64,000 nt of DNA from Unio delphinus (Eukaryota > Mollusca > Bivalvia > Unionida > Unionidae), in assembly GCA_029339505.1 (NCBI GenBank), contig JAQISU010000070.1, positions 1,793,501 to 1,857,500 of the forward strand, written 5' to 3'. Every line of letters begins with the position of its first letter. Positions within the stretch are counted from its first letter, which is position 1. The notes under the pieces were generated by a model. It did not search any database. It was not told the origin of the DNA and saw only the letters and a list, made by a program, of their open reading frames with translations. Position numbers and translations under genes: made by a program. Shown one piece after another: positions 8,160-18,179 of the stretch.

Positions 8160-9581
8160 TTACATATTTTCTACTGGCGCATCAACAATTCTCATTCGTC
8201 CACCAGCCCCTTCTAACAACATTGATTTATCGCTGAGAATGACAGCAACCGCTCTATAATTAACACCACCAGGGGGTTCTATACGAGCTCGAAAATGTAT
8301 GTCAACGACGGATTGTCTTGTTAAATCAAGATGTTCCAGCGAAAAGTAATAGATCGGATACAGGTTTTTAAAATCAAGTTGCGATATTTGCAAACCGGTA
8401 TCAACGTTTTGATCACGACTCATATATGACAGCATCCGATGATACACACGTGCTATGTGGTTAGTGTCGTAATTAAGCTGTATATCCTCAGATGGTTCTT
8501 GTTGTCCGTTTATTCTCAGTGAAACCTCCTTGACTCCTAATCGATCAAATATCATATGACTGCGTTCTTGGGAGCCTAATCGATTCCGATTCTTCAGCGC
8601 TATAAATATATTACGTGGAGCTGAAACGCCTTGTTTTGATGCCAAATGCCATGTAAATGTACTATTAACATCATCCTCTTTGGCATCAGTTGTTGTTGTT
8701 AGCCAACTTATCAATGATTCGCCACCTCTTTCCATAAATGAAAGTATCCGCTCTTCCGTGGTTATTGATGGGGTCATTACTGGCATCCACAATACTATTT
8801 TACTCAAAACAACTTTATCATAAGCGGCACCAGTACGCCAGATTGCATCATTGTCATTGCCTTTTCGCACTAACGCGATTGTGTGTTTGGCTCCATAGAT
8901 GACTTTTCTGACATTTCTGCAGAATCCAAATATGTGATGGAGTGGAATCGCACATGAAAAATATCGCTGCTGTCCTTGCAACATCATTACTCGTGCTGCA
9001 AATTCTAAATTGTAATTATCATTAACGCCCTTGAGAATAACAAACGCTGCTCCGGGTCTAGCTCGACGTTCTAGATTAGCTGCGTCTTGTTGATTTGCTT
9101 CTGCAGTATCTTGTGCTGTTAGCACTTTAATGTATTGAAGGTGGTCAGCGTTATCGGTAATATCTTTTGCAAACATCATAGACGGGCCAGCCGACCTTGC
9201 ATAATCATCAGAGTATCTTGCTAGCCCGATTATTGCTGTTGCAACATCAACCCTGCGGTCTATTGATTCAATTTCTTTTCCATCAATGAGATATCTTGCA
9301 CTTTCAAATTAGGCCATGATGCCATTATTCACTAAGCCGACTTTGGCACCATCTAGATATGGAGTATCAGCTACAACATTTGTTACGAGTTTTTCCTCGA
9401 TTTCAATAAATGCTTCACACGGCAAAAAGTATTTACTGGTATCTTGAACTTGAAGTTCAATTCGCGATCGTAGGTCGGGTTGTATTGCATGATAGGAATA
9501 GTATTGATAATCACGGACGGAATCGTCTTTGCGCACTGGGGCTTCCATATCAAGTGCGGGATCAGCTGTTCGTTTAAACAT
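8160..9581 (-). pseudogene. Major capsid protein, double jelly-roll type (one in-frame stop)
   Basis: The reading frame spans 474 codons from MFKRTADPALDM (9581) to VDAPVENM (8160) with a single in-frame TAA near 9309. Conserved blocks shared with the outer copy are TSKYFLPCEAFIEIE, GLVNNGIMA, GLARYSDDY, AIPLHHIFGFCRNVRKVIYGA, RSHMIFDRLGVKEVSLRING and TGLQISQLDFKNLYPIYYFSLEHLDL. In Polintons the gene beside the protease and core-like genes at this size is the hexon-like major capsid protein, so I assign it by context and family pattern. Upstream in-frame Met codons at 9629 are not favoured, because conservation starts at 9581 and a promoter-like motif sits between them. Confidence 0.78.
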
Positions 9582-9594
9582 TATATTATTCACA

Positions 9595-9610
9595 CTAGTG
9601 TTTTCAATTG
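9595..9610 (-). promoter_or_regulatory. Putative late promoter motif
   Basis: CAATTGAAAACACTAG on the minus strand, 13 bases upstream of the major capsid start at 9581. It is identical over 16 bases to the motif at 5234-5249. Confidence 0.55.
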
Positions 9611-9625
9611 TGAGACTCTTTGTAA

Positions 9626-10000
9626 TCATCGTCGTTTTCGTTTTCGTTTCAACCCACTTCCTGCTATTGCGTTTATGATAGCGTTATCTGTTACCGGCGA
9701 AGCCGTCAATGGCGACGGAGTCACCGAAGCAGTCAACGACGCTAGTTTTTCTTTCACTGCGTTATTTATTGCTTTGCTGATTTTTGCAGGCATCACTCTA
9801 GTTGATGGCAGCACTGGTGGTTTCACAACCGACTTCGTCGCTGTTGGTTTTTTTCACACCAATGATGTTATTTTATCTTTCGTGGCAGAAAATGCCTTTC
9901 CGGCAAGATTTCCAACAACGCTGATTCCCTTATCACGAATAATATCAATGGCTTTCATTGATAATTGTTTAGCTAACGGCGCCACTTTTGAGTTCTCCAT
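9626..10000 (-). pseudogene. Small basic virion protein (one in-frame stop)
   Basis: The frame is 125 codons from MENSKVAPLAKQL to a very basic end, GLKRKRKRR, with one in-frame TGA in a KDKITSLV-KKP context near 9850. The outer counterpart (33062-33469) shares AIxxxxDKxxxxVG, PxKIxxAINN and the IAGSGLKR tail, and carries extra N-terminal sequence lacking here. Position between the capsid and coiled-coil genes and the basic tail suggest a minor virion or DNA-binding protein. No named family is claimed. Confidence 0.5.
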
Positions 10001-10445
10001 TTCTATTTAATGTTTCGATTTTAAATATATTTTCAGGTGAATAGTCTTTTCCTGCAGATGCACCTTCTTGTTCTTCTTCGGGTTCTTCAATTTCGCCCGG
10101 TCGATATTCTCGTTGGGTTTTTATATCACTGGATAGCTGTTGTATCCCTGCGCGTGTTTGTTCAGTCTCTGCTGCTATCTTTTCAAGCGTATCAAGCAGT
10201 GGCGCCTTCGTTGCTTGCTCTCGTTCAGGAATATCTCCGTATATCGCTGCTTCAGTCAACTTTTTCACATCTTTGGTCGCACTTGTTATCGGAGTAAACA
10301 GTTGTTCACTTGACACAGAAAAGTCAGTCTGCGCTTGTTATCGTTGTTGAAGTTTTTCGCGAAGTCTGTCTCGAGCCGGTATAAACTTTTTAATTGCTGC
10401 TAGCCGTTCTCGAGCTAATCTAGTTGTCAGGGATTCACTTACCAT
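9969..10445 (-). pseudogene. Coiled-coil virion-block protein (one in-frame stop, shortened)
   Basis: The frame starts at 10445 (MVSESLTTRLARERLAAI) and runs 159 codons, with a TAA after LREKLQQR near 10339. It shares with the outer copy (33514-34505) the N-terminal (A/T)RLxRERxAAIxKFxPxRD block and EQLFxPITxATxD. It then becomes acidic (EIEEPEEEQEG). It is half the length of the outer gene and lacks the LKPGQSGYI and RAGNNSPEIINEA blocks. It overlaps the start of the basic-protein gene by ~30 bp. Scaffold or virion-associated function is inferred. Confidence 0.5.
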
Positions 10446-10566
10446 ATATTGTTTGTGAACTGAGTTTTTAAATGTGAACCCGGAGGGTTTTCCATGCCTG
10501 CGTTTTTACCCGGAGGGTATTTCCACGTGAAGACGTTATCACAATTAAAAGCTGAGTTATCAAATA

Positions 10567-10845
10567 ATGTACTATCAAGCTAACTTATCCATCTCCGACA
10601 GGGTTAAACTGTACGACGCTATCCGCGAATGTTTCGAAAATAACATCGCTGTGGGTTTCAAAATTGTAATATCTGAGAACGGCGATGAACGATTTTTGTT
10701 AACGACGCGGTAACAACAACAACTACGTGAAAATGGAGGCGTCGCGGTGATTACGTGCTACCACAGCCAGATCATCCAGTACGCACATAACTGCATGAGC
10801 AAACCCAAACTGCTGAGTATTCTTTCAGGAGAAAATTCTATGTAA
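10567..10845 (+). pseudogene. Small conserved Polinton gene A (one in-frame stop)
   Basis: This 93-codon frame has a single TAA at 10711. It matches the outer gene at 26365-26658 (shared pattern NG(D/N)E(R/K)FLLT...QQL...VITC....QIIQY.H.C.....L..IL). The family is unrecognised. It converges on the neighbouring small gene at 10933-11289, and the outer pair is arranged the same way. It marks the edge of the replication module: the virion block beyond it is inverted between elements. Confidence 0.6.
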
Positions 10846-10932
10846 CAAGTGTAACAAGTTTTAAAAAAACGCTAAAAAAAATTTTATTAAACAATTTACT
10901 GAAAGCCTATTTTTATAGTAACGCCCACGTGA

Positions 10933-11289
10933 TTAAGATACTGCTTTTTCCTCGTTTAATATTTTTCTAAGATCACGAACTTTAGAACTAATTTCAGCAC
11001 GTTTTTGATACTCCTGGCCGAGCTTTTGACGTATTGCTTCAACGGTGCTAAATATCGTTATAAATGCATTAATGTCGTTACCATACAAACAAGCATTGAT
11101 GGACTTTTGAATTCCTTTCACGAGCCTGTACATCTTAGGTAAAACATAACGACCCTTACTAGACTGATACTCAATGTCTTCATATTCTGAGGTAATCCTG
11201 TCGCAGTCGAGACCTTCAGATAATACTATCCCACGATTTTTCAAATTTGAAATTTCAGCGATTATAGCATTTACATCTTTGATATCCAT
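10933..11289 (-). CDS. Small conserved Polinton gene B
   Basis: This open frame of 118 residues starts MDIKDVNAIIAEISNL and is rich in charged residues, likely all-helical with a coiled-coil C terminus (QEYQKRAEISSKVRDLRKILNEE). The outer homologue at 25853-26230 shares LKNxGIxLSExLDCDxIxSxYxDI and YxLPKxY. The function is unknown. It reads away from the repeat-rich intergenic region (11290-12817), which may hold its promoter. Confidence 0.65.
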   Translation of the reverse strand: MDIKDVNAIIAEISNLKNRGIVLSEGLDCDRITSEYEDIEYQSSKGRYVLPKMYRLVKGIQKSINACLYGNDINAFITIFSTVEAIRQKLGQEYQKRAEISSKVRDLRKILNEEKAVS

Positions 11290-12817
11290 ATTTTTATAGT
11301 ATACTGTATCTCTAATTTAAAAAAATGATAAAGAACTCATTTGGCAATCTTGCTGGCGCCCTATGACGTCAGAGAGACCCAGAGGTTACTTTATTAACTT
11401 AATTAAGTATAGCACATACATGAAAACCCCATTTGGAAACCCCTTTCGCGTTAAATAACGTGAAAGAGACCCAGAGGTTACATATACGACAACACATCCT
11501 TGGAACTCCTTGGTTGCCTTCACATCCAGGTAAGCCCAAAGGGGACCTAAACATAAATCTCCGGCGGGAGGCCTAACGTGATAAACGCCATATTAGACCA
11601 CCCAGAAGATATGCTTGGGGGGACGTCATTACATGTACTTAATTAACTTAATTAAGGACAGTACAATACAGTATAATCTCCAATCGAGTGCTGTGGCAGA
11701 TTTTAGACATACATATACTTAATTAATGGACGGTACAATGCCGTTTATATCTCCACTCGAGTGTTGTGGCAGATTTTAGGCATACATATACTTAATAAAC
11801 TTAATTAAGGATGGATTATATTCAATGAAACGATGATGGAATTTGTGATGTAATGATGTGGGATGGCACAAGACAGCACAATGCCTCATATATCTCCACT
11901 TGAGTGGTGTGGCAGATTTTAGGTATACATATACTAAATTAACTTAATTAAGGATGGATTATATTCAATGAAACGATGATGGAATTTGTGATGTAATGAT
12001 GTGGGACGGCACAAGACAGCACAAACATGAAACGACGGGGAGGATTTTTCTACGGCCAATCCAACCAATCAAAAGCAACCCAATTAAATTAACCCGGTTG
12101 CATGATTGACAAAAGACAACCACACGCCCGAGTCAATGGCGTGGGTTAGTTTTGATCGGTCGAATTGGCTTTCGAAAGCCCCAAGGTTATTATGAGTCAT
12201 AACGTATATAAGGTGACTAATACAGCAGCGTTGATTCACGGGTGTGTTATTTTATTTCCTTGAATTACTTATTAATGCTGTTTCACAACGTTTAAATGAG
12301 ACAAATATTTTAATAAAACACTAAACAAAAGAATATAACTGCTAGATAACTGCGTGTAGTTACCGATTAGGTCACAAAGAGGAATTTTTAATATAACTGC
12401 AACTCTCAGGTAGTGATTTTAACCACGCCATCTTACTTCAATGAATGGGAAATCAAATGAGGCTTTTTCCCAATTGAAAACACTAGCGTTTCATGCTCGT
12501 TCCGGCTGAGCGAACATAGGTAACGCGTTGGGTTATAAAGAACGTTGTACTGAAAGTGTAATAGCTGAATGTAGATGGTCTAAAGGTTTATAAAAGAATA
12601 AATACAACTGTTTAAATGATGCAGTTTTAGCCAAGCGACAATAAAAAATGTTAAAAGTTTTATTTATTTAACTAACTCTACCGAAACTCACAATCAAGTG
12701 TACTCCATTACAGTCACGTGGGCGCGCACACAATGATACCTCTCTCTCTACCTATGAGAATAGCAGACGACAAATACCTTGACGGTCATAATACAAGGGA
12801 ATTTAGTGAGTAGAGTG
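11290..12817. other. Repeat-rich intergenic region of the inner Polinton
   Basis: There is no coding potential over ~1.5 kb. From 11630 to 12030 there are interleaved direct repeats. A ~90-bp unit with CTTAATTAACTTAATTAAGG and TGTGGCAGATTTTAG occurs three to four times. A 55-bp unit (AATGAAACGATGATGGAATT) occurs twice, at ~11824 and ~11967. AGAGACCCAGAGGTTAC occurs at ~11372 and ~11466. The matching position in the outer element carries different 100-bp repeats. It is a candidate replication origin or regulatory region. Confidence 0.6.
12471..12486 (+). promoter_or_regulatory. Orphan copy of the late motif
   Basis: CAATTGAAAACACTAG is present on the plus strand, in a region without a recognisable gene. 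It is identical to the motif before the inner capsid and hydrophobic-protein genes, though in the opposite orientation. Confidence 0.35.
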
Positions 12818-13355
12818 TTATGAGTGGTTGGCGGACTTATACATAAAGGATTTATCTCCCTTGACATATGAAAATTTTATCCTGTGACCTGTCTTTTTTG
12901 AGAGAGCTGTTTGACAAATTCCTTCTGCAACAAATCGTATTGAAGGCCTACAAATATCGAAATATTTTCCAGCCGCATTCATTGATTGAAATATTGTTTC
13001 TTTGTTATTTTCTAAATCAAATGACTTTAAGGATCTCTTTTCAACTGACTTACATGTCCCAGTCCGGCCTAATTTTGTATTCTGACGCTGAGTAGCAACT
13101 CGTAAATTATCCAATTTATTATTTTGAGGGAATCCATCAATGTGATCGATCACAAAGCCATCTTTAATCAATCCGTTATGACATTCAAAAATAATTCTAT
13201 GACAGAGATATGTTTTTTTTTCTAACACCGAACAGCAAGTATCCCATATTATTCAGAAATCCAACCGGCTTCTTTAGTCTGCGGTGCCTGACAACACCAT
13301 CAATGGAGGCTTCATAATTAAGAAGCACTGGATGGGGTCTGAAAACTTGGCTCAT
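12818..13355 (-). pseudogene. HNH homing-type endonuclease (one frameshift)
   Basis: The start is 13355 (MSQVFRPHPVLLNYEA). The first part (RRLKKPVGFLNNMGYLLF) resembles the substrate-recognition strands of NUMOD/HNH endonucleases. After a frameshift in a T-run near 13215 the HNH core follows: HRIIFECHNGLIKDGFVIDHIDG, then NNKLDNLRVATQRQNTK. The intact outer copy is at 24208-24684. Such nucleases often invade or mark replication genes in phages and viruses; here it sits beside the polymerase in both Polintons, so it is a stable component. Confidence 0.75.
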
Positions 13356-13368
13356 TTGTATAATAATA

Positions 13369-13659
13369 CTACTTATCTAATTTATTATCTGCTTTAATTA
13401 TAAGTCTATCAATGTAGTCTTGAGGGGTTTTGATGACTTTGTCATTGAACGGGTCATTAATTCGTTTGTCATAGTAGCGTTTTAGTTCTCTGTATCGTTA
13501 GCCGCCACAACTGAGACATAATTGTGATTTTCCCCTAACGCCCACCCCACATCGGAGGCATGGGAGAGGGCCAACAGTTCCCAGCCGAACGTTTTGTAAA
13601 TGATACCCACAGAATTCGCCTCTACATGATTTATTACACGGGGTGGCTGATCCAATCAT
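13369..13659 (-). pseudogene. Cys-rich zinc-binding protein between polymerase and endonuclease
   Basis: This 96-codon frame, too broken for simple ORF calling, starts at 13659 (MIGSATPCNKSC). It has Cys clusters CNKSCRGEFCGYH, CLRCG and CLSCGG, compatible with two zinc sites. A basic segment ELKRYYDKRI follows, then KTPQDYIDR. One in-frame TAA follows the last Cys pair. The outer element has the same gene at 23813-24263 (CNKSCRNEFCGYH, then KLKRYYDKRI). It is divergent from the polymerase with 63 bp between starts. The function is unknown; nucleic-acid binding is plausible. Confidence 0.6.
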
Positions 13660-13722
13660 AAGCTACTTGCAGTGATTCATTATACTATATTTTTCTATTT
13701 AAATACTTGTTTTAATTATAAC
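13660..13722. promoter_or_regulatory. Conserved bidirectional promoter region
   Basis: The 63 bp between divergent starts are strongly conserved with 23749-23812 of the outer element, including AAATACTTGTTTTAATTATA immediately before the polymerase ATG and TGATTCAT near the other start. Conservation of non-coding sequence between otherwise diverged copies argues for a regulatory role. Confidence 0.55.
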
Positions 13723-16700
13723 ATGGAGGAGTTCAAGAGATTATCAGCAATTAAGCCTTTCAAAAATGTCAAATTCAATCTCGATAGAACCCTCAAAGAT
13801 GTGCCAAAACGGGCAATAACGGATAGAGCCCTGATAAATAAAATTCGCGATTGTATTAATGAATTCAAGCACGACGGTGCATCTCATAGCTGGTCAACAT
13901 TTCGAATTGATGGCATTGCTGATGCCACCATGAACGACAGTAACGCGGCCATGATGTTATCACAACTTGGCAACAAAAAGTATATTTTTAGAGTGAAATT
14001 CATTATCCGTGTAGAATCAGGCGGTTGGATTATACGAGACAAATTTGAACCGATTCTCAAAGACAAGAAAACAGTCGTTGTTAGCCGTGATTCTAAGCCG
14101 GGTCTGTTAACTGGAATTGACAAACAATACTATGAACGAGCATATCCTGATACAGCAGTTGTGTATGGGATATATCCGTTAAATGAAAAACCTGATATAG
14201 GAAAATTAGCGCCGATGAAACAGTCGTCGCCGGCGGCTTTGTCGCTGAATTGTGTAGCAGCACGAGTAACAGAACATTTTACAAATGCATTCCGAGAGAA
14301 TAAACTTATCGATCTACGGCGTAGCAAAATAGCTCAATGGAGTTTAACAGTCAAAGAGCGCGGAGCATCTATTAGCGATATAGCAAAATTAGAAACGTCC
14401 CTGAGATTTCCAATAACCGTTATGACGATAACCGGAGAAGTTTTATACGAACCGAAATATAACAAAAATGGAGCCCCAATTAAAATTATTGATCATAACG
14501 AACACGCATGGACGTCTGCGGTCACAATATTTAAACGAAACAGAACAATAAAGTATATACCCACGGAATTCTTGAGAGAAGATTTCTCAAGGGATGGTTT
14601 TCTCGTTGAAGAGAAACTATTCGATGATATTGTGCATTTGAGTAAAAACGACCTTGTGTCAGTGTGGCTACTTCGCAGCACTGAAAACGACACGGATACG
14701 TTTGATCAGTTTGTAAAACCAAACGATGAATTATACCGCACTGAAGCATTTCACAATAAAATGAAAAAAACAGATAGTGGGTTTTTAACGGCGTGTGGCG
14801 GAGTCGCCAATGGCGAAGCCACCAGTGATGAAATTATCAACGACTAACAATTATTGACAAACTGTTTTACAATCCCGTCGGTTGCAGCTCATGGAAACCA
14901 GCACGCGTAGAATTCTTGCCAGACATTGAGGCTAGCTGTTTAGAATTCAATCATGGCGGTTTATGGAATAACAAATACGACAGTGATAATATCATTTGAG
15001 TTGATATGGTTGCTTGTTATCCAGCGAGTTTTCTTGGTTATGGAGAGTGTACTGAGTATTTTAAACGATTTGGACACCCCGTATATGAAATGACTCGTGT
15101 TGCAATTAATGGGTCGCTGCCTGATATTGATTTAACTGGATTCGCTCGTGTAGTATCATTTGAATTCGCAGCAGGACTTTATCGGGCTTGTTATATTTGG
15201 ATAGGTAGACACATGTCTGAAAAGAAGTGGCTGTCAATAGCGCTATTACGATTCATGATTGATACAAAAATGTTAATTTCGCTGACGGTCAGTGAAGCAA
15301 TTATATCAGTTCGGAAACAAACCTATGTCTGGTTACCAACACCGGAACGTCTTGATAGTATAATTGACGAATCCAGAAAACATATTGATGCCGACGAAAA
15401 ATATATCATTGAGTGGTCCAAACGGGTATTTAAGCAACGAAACAACGATGCAAAAGATCTCGGCAGAAGAATAATAGGAAAATTCACTCAGGGAGGGAAA
15501 AAATGTGACTACAGAATAATATTCTTCACGGTTGATTATAGATAGCACCGAATATGACTTTGTAGTCGCGGATGCAGTATCTAAAAACATATGTGGATCG
15601 TAAAGATGCTTTCTTGTCCGATGGAACAAAATTGGGTACAATTGTTACTTACAACGATGGACACAGTTCTCCGTATCCACATCTGAGGTCGTCTATGCTG
15701 GATAATGCTTGTATTAATTTATTTTCAATGATAAATAGATTTCCTGACACTGCAGTTAGAGTTGCCGTTGATTCATTTTACATTAACAGCAAGTACAGTT
15801 GCGCAGTTGCTGAATTCACTAATTCGGATGAAAGTTGGGGATCATGGAGAATTAAAACATAAATGCTGCGTGATTATTCTGAATCAGCAGACGTTGAAAT
15901 TAAAAGTAATTACTTACGAGGTGATAATTTATCAGAACGTTCTAATGCACCACCGATATCTGATGCAATTTGTAGATATAAAACAGTTTATTTAAACGGC
16001 TGTGGCGGGTCAGGAAAAACGACTCGGGCAATTGAATTATATCGTGAGAAAAATATTATTGTGCTGTCACCAACCCATAGACTAGCGCGAGAGATAAAAC
16101 AACGAAACGTTGAAGCTTGCACTTATCACAGTTTTTTTCGATACAACTGCGACAAATGGACCCCTGAACGAATGGGTGAAAAATTCATCCCTGCCATAAT
16201 TATTTGGGATGAAATATGTACGGTTTCGTTAGACGTATTAAAAATGTTTCTTGATTTGTTGCTGCAAAAGAATACAGCGGTAATAATGTGTGGAGATCAT
16301 GGCCAACCTCCACCATTTGTCGGCGCGGATCCACATAATTGGTTAAAATGGTTTGTTGACTATGATGAAGAAATCGATACTGACTATAGGGCACTTGATG
16401 AACAATTACGCGAGGTCAAGAAATTAATTAGATTACAACCGGATAGAATCCAATGTGAAATAATCAGAGAAATAATTCCTGAAACTCCCATGGAGGAATT
16501 TTGGGAAGCATGGAGACCAAACGATTTTGTAGTGGCAAGTAGAAAGATAGTCAGAGACAAACTTCAGAGAAAGTTGTTTCAATTACACAAAGAAAAATTC
16601 CCAACGCGCCCAGTGCCGCTGTGTTATAGACCCAATGATACACGGCGGCAGAATATTGAAGTTGAAATTCCAGGACGTGTGATTTCGTCAGGACCCGAAA

Positions 16701-17241
16701 GACAAACACTAGTGTTAAATGATATTGTGCTGGTTGATATCAGTCTTGTCGAAGACGCATTGCGTGCTGATAAATCGCCATGGACACTGGGTTATGTAAC
16801 AACAATACATTCATCGCAGGGATTAACCATCACGGATACAATTGTTTGGATAGTTGATAATCGCATAGAGTGGTCGAATTTACTCTATCTTGCAGTGTCT
16901 AGAGTACAGCGAATAAATCAACTTCGAAGAATTGTTTTCGACGATGACACCACAATGGGTGATATTGATGTTAGCATCATTAATAAAAAACTCTCCGGAT
17001 ATAAACAGCAAGACAAAAAAAAAAACAACGAGAATTTGACATTGACGCTGAATTAATAATCACTTTGAAGCAACAACAGAATAATCACTGCGCGAGTTGC
17101 AATTGTATAATGCGTTGGCGTTATTCGGATAAAGATCCTCGCCAATTTACCGTAGACAGAAAAAATAACAGTCTCGGTCATGTTAGAAACAATGTGATGT
17201 TGACTTGTCTTGAGTGCAACAGACGCAACGGCGGTAGTTAA
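13723..17241 (+). pseudogene. Family B DNA polymerase / SF1 helicase / HNH replicase (broken)
   Basis: The gene spans ~1173 codons from MEEFKRLSAIKPF. The N-terminal ~370 residues are open to 14847; I see no clear 3'-5' exonuclease motifs. PolB motif A appears as VDMVACYPASF (~15004), motif B as KDLGRRIIGKF (~15450), and motif C as RVAVDSFYI (~15760). An SF1 helicase is open from 15863: Walker A NGCGGSGKTTRAIEL, Walker B AIIIWDE, motif III MCGDHGQPPP, motif V TTIHSSQGLTI, motif VI YLAVSRVQ. After a shift in a poly-A run (~17018), a tail with CASCNC, FTVDR, NNVMLTCLECNRRNG ends at 17241, an HNH/zinc-type domain. Stops and shifts lie near 14847, 15000, 15545, 15860 and 17018. The role is element replication; I recall similar polymerase-helicase proteins annotated in glomeromycete fungi, unchecked. 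Confidence 0.8.
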
Positions 17242-18175
17242 GACCATGCGGTGGCAATTGAGTATCGTCAGGAATCACTTGTAATTGTTCGCGTGTAAAA
17301 CCCCGCTGAGGGGCAGTTAAATCCAATTTATAGATTGGAGGTCAGCCAGTTGATTGTGTTATAGTAGATATGCTATGCGTAGTGACACTCCAAATAGGAT
17401 CAGTAGCCCTTTTTTTACCACCTTCAAGTTCTCCTGGTTCATATTAATATCTCACGGCGACATTGCTGAGAACTGGCCGAGAAACGCTGTCCCGCTGTGG
17501 TTGTGGTATATACTTTTTTATTGCGTTGTTAGGTTTCATATTGATTGCTCTGGTAATCTCGTTATTTCAACTACCTCTGGTAACCTTTTGACCCATTCAC
17601 GGGATCACTTTTCTTCGATGAATTCTTTTGCGTATAGATATCCATATAACCGCTCAGCAAGAGTCCGATTAAATCGTTCTACGATTGCCTGATCGCGATG
17701 TAGTGCAGTATGCCCCCGTCTGATGGTGACATTGTGATGTTTCATTGTAGACGCAACTACACCCTGAAATTCCTTGTCAGGATCAACTTGTAGTAGATTT
17801 GGCCAGCGTAGTGGGCCTCGTTGATAAATCCTTTCAAATGCAGAAGCAACTTCAGGTGATGATTTTGTTTTTAGCGGTTCTGCTTGTTTGTATCGACTCG
17901 CAACGTCAACGTCAACGTCAACGGTTAGCGCGTATTTGTAACCGTTGTCATGTGGTTTAAAACAATAAATCAGCTTGATGAACTTCATTAGGTCCGGTAA
18001 CATCAAAATGCGAGAAATTGATTTGTTTAGGACGCGGTAGATAAATTTGCCATATAGCCTGTTTGGATAACCAATTAGCCGCAGTAGCCTTTTTCACTTT
18101 TGCGGCGTTGGCGAGTTTACTGATTGCAGCGTTACCCCTCCAGTATCCCATCGGAGAATAATAAATAGGTTCCAT
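17240..18175 (-). pseudogene. Retroviral-type integrase (broken)
   Basis: The start at 18175 (MEPIYYSPMGYW) is followed by a helical region, then the core: VHQADLLF (first Asp), VDVASRYKQAEPL, LLQVDPDKEFQG (second Asp) and QAIVERFNRTLAERL (Glu, 35 residues after the second Asp, so a D,D-35-E spacing). Frame breaks occur near 17957, 17605 and repeatedly in the C-terminal region. A local expansion VDVDVDVAS (17900-17920) is a slippage of GACGTT. It lies tail-to-tail with the polymerase; the conserved end reaches ~17240. It inserts the element with 5-bp target duplication, as seen here. Confidence 0.88.
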
Positions 18176-18179
18176 ATTA

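Noticed and set aside
9480..10010. 176-codon plus-strand ORF
   Set aside because: It is antisense to the basic-protein and capsid genes, whose frames are conserved between two elements.
16700..16720. Late-motif-like CACTAGTGTT inside the helicase
   Set aside because: It lacks the CAATTGAAAA core and lies within a conserved coding frame.
17053..17247. Small minus-strand ORF (and 20251-20445 plus)
   Set aside because: Both are shadows of the HNH-like tail of the replicase, which has the conserved Cys pattern on the other strand.
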